The notes beneath the pieces were generated by a model. That model did no database searches. It had not been told where the DNA came from and worked only from the letters and a program-made list of their open reading frames with translations. Positions 15,671 through 21,090 of a DNA stretch of 21,090 nucleotides are shown here, one piece after another. The stretch is taken from contig JACJYP010000024.1 in assembly GCA_020636045.1 (NCBI GenBank), forward strand, positions 1-21,090. The letters are read 5' to 3'. This DNA comes from Lewinellaceae bacterium (GTDB taxonomy: Bacteria; Bacteroidota; Bacteroidia; Chitinophagales; Saprospiraceae). The translations under genes were made by a program, and so were the position numbers. Every line of letters begins with the position of its first letter. The first letter of the stretch is position 1.

Positions 15671-16927
15671 TTATTGCCGTGATCGCTCCTGTTTCGCGGG
15701 CAGGGGGCAATTTTCCATCAGCGGCGCCTGCAGGATATGCACTTCGCCGCGCACGCCACCCTTTTCCTGTACCAGGATCCCGCGCCAATCGAGGTCGCAG
15801 GCATTGTGCAGAATAGCGCCGTCGAGCCACAGGCGGGCGCCGGGCTGCACGGTGATGCTGCCGCCCGCCGGTATCGAAAGACGGCAGGAGAGCCGCAACG
15901 CTGCGCCGGTGGCCACGATCAGGTTTCCTTCCAGGTCGCGGGCGCCTTCCCAGGCCACGGAGTCGCGGATCACCATATCCTTCGAGGGGTCGCGCCGGCA
16001 CCAGGTCGGAAGCAGGCAACGCCTGACCGGGCTTCTTTCATTGGCAAATACTGCCTGCAAGCGCCCGATCTGGCAGGGAGTCAACGCCATCTGGTAGGCG
16101 TTGTAGTCCATCATATTGTTGGTCGCAAGGTCGCGGCAAGGCGGCTCGGGCGTCCAGTCCCAGCATTTGTTGGGGTGATTTTCCGTGTCGGGGCACCCGT
16201 CCTCCGTCCAGGCGTGGCTCAGGTTGAGGATATGGCCGATCTCATGGTTGAGCAGGCCCGCAAAATTTTCGGGCGGCTCTTTTTTTTCATAAATGCCCGC
16301 CATTTTGAGCGAAGTGCCCAGCGCGATCCCCTGGCTGTTGGCCCGGTAACTCTGGGAGCGAATGCTGTCGTCGGGGTGCACCAGCACAAAAATATTGACA
16401 ATGGAATCCTTGCCGACGGCGTACTTGTTGACCACATCCCGGTTGTAGTTGTTCCGGTTTTTTCCCTGGGAAATGAAATAATACAAGGAGTCGTCGAAAT
16501 GGAAATAAAAGCCGTCGTCGCCCGGTTGGGGGCTCAGCACATAACGGTAACGGCTGGGCAGCACGGGCGTGCCTTCCGGAGAGCGCCAGTTCCGCACGTT
16601 CGAATCGAGCCGGGCATTGGCTATTTCGAGCATCCTTCCGAAGAAACGCCGCGCTTCATCGGGTTTGAAATTGTGGCTGCTGTCCCTGCTGTTCAGGATG
16701 TGAAAATTGACGCGCAGGAACCGCACCGGCGTATGATCGGGGTGGGCCGTATCGGGCAGGTAGCCCCGCCAGTCGGCACAACTTCGGTTGAAGCGGGCGA
16801 GCCGGTCCGATTTGGCCGTAACGGCGGGTTCATATCGCTCGGTACGGACGCTGCTGCAGGAAATCAACAGCAGTGACAGACAAAATGCCTGGCATAGATA
16901 TCGGAATGTGCTCATCGGTTTTTCCAT
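15671..16927 (-). CDS. Lipoprotein zinc metalloprotease, metzincin/pappalysin-like
   Basis: 418 residues. N-terminal lipoprotein signal with lipobox LLISC (Cys24); the ATG at 16915 is an alternative start four codons in. The catalytic part has the zinc motif H228-E-I-G-H232 followed by ILNLSH238, the third ligand in metzincin spacing. A downstream NNMMDYN (270-276) is a good Met-turn, and Cys pairs around EDGC/NKCWDW fit the pappalysin (M43) layout. The usual glycine after HExxH is replaced by Asn. Residues about 310-395 are short beta-strand repeats (VATGAALRLS, IPAGGSITVQPGARLWLDGAI), like one or two turns of a beta-helix, without a T9SS signal. It is last in an operon, 26 bp after the rhodanese gene. 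Substrates are unknown. Lipidation implies membrane attachment, probably facing the periplasm or the exterior. Confidence 0.85.
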   Translation of the reverse strand: MEKPMSTFRYLCQAFCLSLLLISCSSVRTERYEPAVTAKSDRLARFNRSCADWRGYLPDTAHPDHTPVRFLRVNFHILNSRDSSHNFKPDEARRFFGRMLEIANARLDSNVRNWRSPEGTPVLPSRYRYVLSPQPGDDGFYFHFDDSLYYFISQGKNRNNYNRDVVNKYAVGKDSIVNIFVLVHPDDSIRSQSYRANSQGIALGTSLKMAGIYEKKEPPENFAGLLNHEIGHILNLSHAWTEDGCPDTENHPNKCWDWTPEPPCRDLATNNMMDYNAYQMALTPCQIGRLQAVFANERSPVRRCLLPTWCRRDPSKDMVIRDSVAWEGARDLEGNLIVATGAALRLSCRLSIPAGGSITVQPGARLWLDGAILHNACDLDWRGILVQEKGGVRGEVHILQAPLMENCPLPAKQERSRQ

Positions 16928-16953
16928 GCGCTTCGGCTCTTCCGGCCGGAAAA

Positions 16954-17265
16954 TTAGGGTTTTGTTTGGCCGTAGGCATTTTCCCAGGCCATTATGCCGC
17001 CGGAGAGATTGCGTACGTTGCCGAAACCGCTGCCCTGCAGCAGGCTTTGTGCCATGCTGCTGCGGGAGCCCGACCTGCAGTGAACTACGATCTCGTCGTT
17101 CTTGTGCTCATCCAGTTCCCACATGCGGTTCATCAGGTCGCCGAGGGGGATCAGCCGGCCACCCAGGTTGAATTCTTCGTATTCCCAGGGTTCGCGGACA
17201 TCGAGCAGAACGAACTTTTCACCCGACTCCAGTTTTTGACGCAATTCCTGAACGGTAATATCCAT
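16954..17265 (-). CDS. Single-domain rhodanese-like sulfurtransferase
   Basis: 103 residues, the length of one rhodanese domain. LLDVREPWEYEEFNLGG is the typical N-terminal motif, and VHCRSGSRSS carries the active-site loop with Cys63, followed by LSGGIMAW. No signal peptide, so cytoplasmic. Proteins of this class carry persulfide sulfur on the cysteine; the acceptor is unknown. The start at 17265 (MDITVQEL) is the usual N-terminus for the family. It is the middle gene of the leftward operon, 54 bp after the PASTA gene and 26 bp before the metalloprotease gene, with no promoter visible in either gap. Confidence 0.92.
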   Translation of the reverse strand: MDITVQELRQKLESGEKFVLLDVREPWEYEEFNLGGRLIPLGDLMNRMWELDEHKNDEIVVHCRSGSRSSMAQSLLQGSGFGNVRNLSGGIMAWENAYGQTKP

Positions 17266-17319
17266 GTGATCGTATTATTTTTTGTTGACAATGACGTTTT
17301 GGGCAGGCAGGGATGCTTT

Positions 17320-18150
17320 TTAGTCGGTGTCGCAGCCCCGGGGCCTGTTTTGGGTGATGTACAGGTCGATCTGCTCGCCTTTTCGCATGGTCTCCTGTTC
17401 GTCGTATTTGGGACTTTGCCGGTACACGTACGCGGTTTCGAGGTCCGTCACGGTAGCATCGGGAATGATGGCCCCGACGCTCAGGTCGCTGGCCTGGATC
17501 AGGAATTTGGCGGCGTCGAGTGACTGGCAAATACAATCGGGGATGCTTACCGTGAGCGTGACCGCTTCACTGACCACAAAATCGACGGTGCCGCCCATCT
17601 CGACGGGAACCCCGTTGCGGATCTTGCGGGTGATGGTATCGCCGCGGTAGATGACCTGAACGATGGTGTTGGGATCGAGTTTCGGGTCGGCCACGCGCGC
17701 GACGATGCGCGGTTTCAGGCCCAGGCGGGTCAATTTCCGGCTGTACAGGTCGTAGTCGTCGCTGCCGGCCAGGTCGGGCAGTTTTATGATGTCCGGATTG
17801 TTTTTCGTGACGATAAAATAGATGGTGCGGCCTTCCTTGACCCGGCTTTCCGGCTTGGGGTCCTGCATGATTACCTCTCCGGGAGGTTTTCCGGGGATGT
17901 ACACGGAATCATTGACGGCGGCGTTGAAATTGCGGGAGCGCGCTTTTCGGGCCGCCTCGGGGTAGCCCATTCCAACGTAGCTCGGTACCTGCACGCTTTC
18001 GCCGTGGTTGGTGTAGCATTTCAGCCACCAGAAGGTGAGCAAAAAAATGGTGCCGAGCAGCGCCAGCATCCCCAGGTAGTTTTTTACCACGAAAGGGGCG
18101 GTTAAATAGGCGTATAGTTCAACACCGAATCGACGGATCTTTTCCCACAT
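17320..18150 (-). CDS. Membrane-anchored protein with three PASTA domains
   Basis: 276 residues from the ATG at 18150. An in-frame upstream extension of 16 residues is less likely because it lies in the leader downstream of the promoter and adds no recognisable sequence. A cytoplasmic stretch (1-25) is followed by one membrane span (about 26-44) and three PASTA repeats at about 51-116, 120-196 and 200-267, each starting with a (V/I)xxP strand and ending in a beta strand such as TIYFIVTK. There is no kinase or penicillin-binding domain. In other bacteria PASTA domains bind muropeptides or cell-wall precursors, so a periplasmic cell-wall-sensing or scaffolding role is inferred. First gene of the leftward operon, divergent from mvaD. 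Confidence 0.9.
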   Translation of the reverse strand: MWEKIRRFGVELYAYLTAPFVVKNYLGMLALLGTIFLLTFWWLKCYTNHGESVQVPSYVGMGYPEAARKARSRNFNAAVNDSVYIPGKPPGEVIMQDPKPESRVKEGRTIYFIVTKNNPDIIKLPDLAGSDDYDLYSRKLTRLGLKPRIVARVADPKLDPNTIVQVIYRGDTITRKIRNGVPVEMGGTVDFVVSEAVTLTVSIPDCICQSLDAAKFLIQASDLSVGAIIPDATVTDLETAYVYRQSPKYDEQETMRKGEQIDLYITQNRPRGCDTD

Positions 18151-18229
18151 ATTGAATTGGGTTTCACGGTTCCATGGTGTTGCAGGCAGCAGCCGCAACC
18201 TCGTCCGGTTATCCGGAGCGCAATTCCGG

Positions 18230-18263
18230 CAAAAGTAGGACAGCTGAACGAAAAAGCGCTCAA
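18230..18263 (-). promoter_or_regulatory. Promoter of the PASTA-rhodanese-metalloprotease operon
   Basis: On the minus strand TACTTTTG (complement of 18230-18237) is a perfect TAnnTTTG -7 box. TTG (complement of 18261-18263) lies 23 bases upstream, slightly further than the usual 19-21. The leader to the ATG at 18150 is about 75 nt. The mvaD promoter must lie in the same 202-bp divergent region but no good match was found for it; TTTCTTTG at 18321-18328 is the nearest. Confidence 0.5.
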
Positions 18264-18352
18264 GTAATTATCAAGAGCTGTCGCGGAGGCCTTATCCGCA
18301 GCCGTTTCCGGCAATTATCCTTTCTTTGCGCACGGACAAAAATTCCGTTGCT

Positions 18353-19438
18353 ATGTACGAAAATCCAAGACTGGTCATCGATTCATCCAATCCGCCCGAA
18401 CCCGGCCACATCGTCTGGCGCTCGCCCAGCAACATTGCCATCGTCAAGTATTGGGGCAAATACGGCAATCAACTGCCCCGCAATCCATCGCTGAGCCTGA
18501 CACTGGCTTCTTCCTTTACCGATACGCGCCTCGAATATGCCTTTCGCGAAACGGCGGGGAATGACATCGAACTGGAGTTTTTGTTTCATCAGGAGGAAAA
18601 CGAGAAGTTTCAGGCAAAAACACTTGCTTTTCTGGAAAGCCTCGGCAGCATTTTCCCCTTTCTGAAACAACTCAAACTGAGCGTGCATACCGGCAATTCG
18701 TTCCCGCATTCGGCGGGCATTGCCTCTTCCGCTTCCTCTATGTCGGCACTTGCCCTGTGCCTTTGCTCGCTGGAAGATGCGCTGTTCGGCACCCTGCAGG
18801 ACCCCGATGCTTTCGACCGGAAGGCGTCCTTCATAGCCAGGCTGGGCAGCGGGTCTGCCTGCCGCTCGATATTTCCCCACGCTGCTGTTTGGGGCGAAAC
18901 ATCCTCCGTGGCCGGTTCCTCGAATGAGTATGCCGTGCCGGTTGCCGACATGGTTCACGACGTGTTCAGGGACATTCACGATGACATCCTGATCGTCAGC
19001 AGTGACGAAAAGGCCGTGTCGAGCCGTGCCGGCCATGCCTTGATGGACGGCAACCCCTACGCCGATACGCGTTATGCGCAGGCGCGCAGGCGTCTCGACA
19101 ACCTGATCGGCGCCATGCGCAGCGGAGATTTGCAAACCTTCGGCAAGATCGCAGAAGACGAAGCCCTCACATTGCACGCCCTGATGATGTGCAGCAATCC
19201 TTCTTACCTGCTGATGCACCCCGGTACGGTCGCCATCATTGAAAAGGTACGCGCCTATCGCGCCGACACGGGCCACCCGGTCTATTTTACCCTGGATGCC
19301 GGACCCAATGTGCACCTGCTTTACCCCGGAGATATTATCCACGATGTGCGTGCTTTTATCGAGGATTCGCTGAAAATGCACTGTGAAAACGGCCATGTGC
19401 AGGAAGATTGGGTAGGAGAGGGACCCGAGGAGATGTGA
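18353..19438 (+). CDS. mvaD: Diphosphomevalonate decarboxylase
   Basis: 361 residues from the ATG at 18353; a TTG nine codons upstream is possible but adds nothing recognisable. The enzyme converts mevalonate 5-diphosphate and ATP to isopentenyl diphosphate and CO2 in the cytoplasm, the last step of the mevalonate pathway. It is a GHMP-kinase-fold protein. Visible motifs are SPSNIAIVKYWGK (24-36), the phosphate-binding stretch PHSAGIASSASSMSALAL (118-135), GSGSACRSIF (165-174) and FTLDAGPN (312-319) with the catalytic aspartate D315. Length is within the bacterial range. No other mevalonate gene is in the window, so the pathway is not clustered here. It is transcribed divergently from the PASTA operon. 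Confidence 0.94.
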   Translation: MYENPRLVIDSSNPPEPGHIVWRSPSNIAIVKYWGKYGNQLPRNPSLSLTLASSFTDTRLEYAFRETAGNDIELEFLFHQEENEKFQAKTLAFLESLGSIFPFLKQLKLSVHTGNSFPHSAGIASSASSMSALALCLCSLEDALFGTLQDPDAFDRKASFIARLGSGSACRSIFPHAAVWGETSSVAGSSNEYAVPVADMVHDVFRDIHDDILIVSSDEKAVSSRAGHALMDGNPYADTRYAQARRRLDNLIGAMRSGDLQTFGKIAEDEALTLHALMMCSNPSYLLMHPGTVAIIEKVRAYRADTGHPVYFTLDAGPNVHLLYPGDIIHDVRAFIEDSLKMHCENGHVQEDWVGEGPEEM

Positions 19439-19469
19439 CCTGTTTTTGGGGCGCTGATAAGGCAAGCCA

Positions 19470-19662
19470 TTCCGAAATTTTTCAATAAGCGGAAAAATGT
19501 TGTTTCAACCCGCGATTTCAATCGTGGGCAGACAAACAAGCAGATATTCAACGGTTTTAACCGTTTCAAATGCCGGACCAGGCAATAAAACCGTTAAAAC
19601 GGTTCAATTTTCTTCTTTTTCCGCAAATCCCACGATTGAAATCGCGGGCTGAAAAATTCGGG
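19470..19662. repeat. 190-bp element with hairpin ends, copy B
   Basis: It aligns along its length with 9938-10126: same left end CCGAAATTTTTCAATAAGCG, left hairpin around TTTCAACCCGCGATT, central AACGGTTTTAACCGTT (19550-19565), CTTCTTTTT tract and right hairpin CCCACGAT...ATCGCGGG. It has one extra stretch of about 8 bases that creates a second palindrome, AACCGTTAAAACGGTT (19589-19604). It starts 31 bp after the mvaD stop. The two copies have the same orientation. Confidence 0.85.
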
Positions 19663-19702
19663 TTAACTCGTACCAAATGAATTCCAAAACCGTTCTTCCG
19701 TT

Positions 19703-19733
19703 TTGACGTTTCCCGAAAAAGCCTTTACTTTTG
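19703..19733 (+). promoter_or_regulatory. Strong Bacteroidota-type promoter for the Cys-rich protein and receptor genes
   Basis: TTG (19703-19705), a 20-base spacer and TACTTTTG (19726-19733) match the primary sigma factor consensus of Bacteroidota exactly. It ends 20 bp before the ATG at 19754. The in-frame TTG at 19703 is therefore the -33 box and not a start codon. Confidence 0.8.
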
Positions 19734-19753
19734 CAACGTACGCAACAGCACAA

Positions 19754-20209
19754 ATGTCTGTCAAAACAACAAAATCGTTTGCCTGGCTATGGATCGCTGC
19801 TTTACTGACCGCCACTATCGGCATCAGTGTAAAGCAGATTTATTGCTATTGCCTCGACAGGACGACGATCTCGTTGTTTTCAGATGATTCGGATTGCAGC
19901 GCCAAAGGGCAGGAAATGCCTTCCTGTTGCGAAATGTCGCCTCCCGGGCCATCAACCTGTTGCCCTGCGGGCGCCATCGACCACAACTGTGAACAGAAGT
20001 CGACGAAGGTATTTCAGTTGAAACCCGAGTTCGTGGTCGACAATCCGTTTGAAAAGTCGCTTGACGGTCCGCTCTGGCTGGATGAACTTCCCGTTTTCAA
20101 ACGCATGTTCAAACCCGTGATCTGCGGGGCGATCATGCCGTATCTGGCAGAGCCTCCTCCTTTTTCCGGGCGCGAGATCTGTGTACGTCACCAGTTATTC
20201 CTTTGTTAG
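19754..20209 (+). CDS. Small exported cysteine-rich protein, HYC_CC_PP-like
   Basis: 151 residues; the ATG at 19754 is chosen because the upstream in-frame TTG lies inside the promoter. An N-terminal hydrophobic segment (about 9-25) suggests export. Eleven cysteines: YCYC (31, 33), CC at 58-59 and 69-70, and singles at 48, 79, 124, 143 and the very last residue. A PPP motif (134-136) precedes the C-terminus. Spacing resembles the small Bacteroidota family called HYC_CC_PP, with YCYC in place of HYC; that assignment is from memory of the motif layout. Members are often next to TonB-dependent receptors, as here. Metal binding, perhaps copper, is inferred from the cysteines and not shown. Confidence 0.75.
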   Translation: MSVKTTKSFAWLWIAALLTATIGISVKQIYCYCLDRTTISLFSDDSDCSAKGQEMPSCCEMSPPGPSTCCPAGAIDHNCEQKSTKVFQLKPEFVVDNPFEKSLDGPLWLDELPVFKRMFKPVICGAIMPYLAEPPPFSGREICVRHQLFLC

Positions 20210-20220
20210 ATCGTACGGTT

Positions 20221-20243
20221 GTCCCGGGTATTCCGACCGGGAC
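20221..20243. repeat. Hairpin between the Cys-rich protein and receptor genes
   Basis: GTCCCGG (20221-20227) pairs perfectly with CCGGGAC (20237-20243) around a 9-nt loop, 11 bp after the stop codon. No T-tract follows, so it is more likely an attenuating or mRNA-stabilising stem within a two-gene transcript than a full terminator. Confidence 0.55.
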
Positions 20244-20354
20244 GGATATGCCTGTGCTTTTCGCGCGGGTAACGCCATTGCATACGGCCCTCTGGACCTG
20301 TATGCAGAACATACGTCGGGCGCTCACCCGGCATTCACCGTACAATTTATCTCA

Positions 20355-21090
20355 ATGAAAAAATATTTAATGTTGATCGGCTTCCTGTTTGCAGGGTGGC
20401 CGTTGCTGACTTCACAAAATGAAAAGCCTCAACTGACGGGTATTGTTACCAACGACAGTGAAGAAATGCTGATCGGAGCGACCGTGTACTGGAAAGACAG
20501 ATCGGCAGGCGCCGTTACCGACACGACCGGTCGCTTCAGTCTGCCCGCACGATCTGATGAAGCAACCCTGGTCGTAGAATACGTAGGCTACACCCCGGCT
20601 GAAATACAGGTGCTTCCCGGTGAAAACAACCTCTGGGTCGAGGTGAGCGGGGTGAAAGTATTGCGGGAAGTGACCGTAGACGCACACGGATTCGGCAACA
20701 GCGTATCTACCCTTGAAACGAGAAATGTAGAAAAGATCGGCAGCAAAGAATTGCGAAAAGCGCCCTGCTGCAACCTTTCCGAAAGTTTCGAGACCAACGG
20801 CTCGGTCGACGTCGTCTACTCGGATGCCCTCACCGGCGTGAAGGAAATACAGATGCTCGGTCTTCGCGGCGTGTACAGCCAGTTTATGGTAGAAAACAGG
20901 CCGACCATGTCGGGGATCGCGACGCCGTTCGGCTTCGAATACACGCCCGGCACCTGGCTGGAGGGCATACAACTGGCCAAAGGCGCCAGTACTGTAAAGA
21001 ACGGGTACGCCGGCATCACCGGACAGATCAATGCGGAAATCGTGAAGCCGCAAAATGACAAACCTTTGTTTGTCAACGTTTTTACTTCCA
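20355..21090 (+). CDS. TonB-dependent outer-membrane receptor, N-terminal part (3' truncated)
   Basis: 245 codons are present and the frame is open at the window edge. Signal peptide about 1-20. A carboxypeptidase-regulatory-like beta-sandwich (about 25-100; LTGIVTND, GATVYWKD, TDTTGRFSL) is typical of Bacteroidota receptors. LREVTV (103-108) is a plausible TonB-box region. The plug domain begins near 125, with IQMLGLRGVYSQFMVENRP and GITGQINAEI near 221-229 as plug motifs. C138-C139 in RKAPCCNLSESF is unusual and seems typical of the receptor subgroup paired with HYC_CC_PP proteins. The beta-barrel lies beyond the window. Energised import across the outer membrane is expected; a metal or metal complex as substrate is inference from the cysteines in both proteins. 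Confidence 0.9.
   Translation, partial: MKKYLMLIGFLFAGWPLLTSQNEKPQLTGIVTNDSEEMLIGATVYWKDRSAGAVTDTTGRFSLPARSDEATLVVEYVGYTPAEIQVLPGENNLWVEVSGVKVLREVTVDAHGFGNSVSTLETRNVEKIGSKELRKAPCCNLSESFETNGSVDVVYSDALTGVKEIQMLGLRGVYSQFMVENRPTMSGIATPFGFEYTPGTWLEGIQLAKGASTVKNGYAGITGQINAEIVKPQNDKPLFVNVFTS

Larger units (their letters stand above)
19439..19753. other. 315-bp intergenic stretch: repeat element plus promoter
   Basis: It contains copy B of the 190-bp hairpin element (19470-19662) and then the promoter of the Cys-rich protein gene (19703-19733). No gene is visible. The element may separate mvaD transcription from the downstream unit. Confidence 0.7.

Noticed and set aside
18383..19465. Minus-strand open frame of 360 codons over mvaD
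   Set aside because: mvaD has all its catalytic motifs in the plus frame; the antisense translation shows nothing recognisable.
19703..19753. Longer start (TTG) for the Cys-rich protein
   Set aside because: The TTG is the -33 box of an exact TTG-N20-TACTTTTG promoter, so translation cannot begin there. The ATG at 19754 gives a normal export signal.

Overview
The window looks like a chromosomal stretch from a GC-rich member of the Bacteroidota, most probably class Saprospiria (Lewinella/Haliscomenobacter-like). Three things support this: type IX secretion (T9SS) C-terminal sorting domains on very large HYR-type surface proteins, promoters of the Bacteroidota form TTG-N19..21-TAnnTTTG with no Shine-Dalgarno sequences, and a SusC/TonB-dependent receptor with an N-terminal carboxypeptidase-regulatory-like domain. 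The genus is inference. Genes are on both strands and no rRNA, tRNA, CRISPR array or transposase gene was seen.

Left half. After the last 21 codons of an unidentified gene comes a 2182-residue secreted adhesin-like protein (CUB, HYR modules, P-domain, dockerin-like and cohesin-like segments, T9SS signal). It is followed by a 758-bp intergenic stretch packed with inverted repeats, then pbpC (peptidoglycan glycosyltransferase/transpeptidase). Convergent with pbpC is a second giant T9SS protein of 1546 residues. It is a collinear paralogue of the first but lacks the CUB domain, the P-domain and one extra inserted domain.

Middle. A 65-residue lipoprotein gene is separated by a second repeat-rich stretch (464 bp) from a three-gene leftward operon: a membrane-anchored three-PASTA-domain protein, a single-domain rhodanese, and a lipoprotein zinc metalloprotease of metzincin/pappalysin type. 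Divergent from this operon is mvaD (diphosphomevalonate decarboxylase), which indicates isoprenoid synthesis by the mevalonate route.

Right end. A strong promoter drives a small cysteine-rich exported protein (resembling the HYC_CC_PP family) and then the first 245 codons of a TonB-dependent receptor with a Cys-Cys pair in its plug. The pair is probably a metal-related (perhaps copper) outer-membrane module.

The most unusual content is non-coding. (i) A composite two-hairpin element with a constant CTATAAAC box occurs in three full copies, plus one copy sharing only the box and second hairpin with an unrelated stem. (ii) A 126-bp near-perfect inverted repeat and a 63-bp perfect one have a REPIN-like organisation. 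(iii) A roughly 190-bp element with hairpin ends occurs in two copies plus a fragment, each just after the 3' end of a gene.
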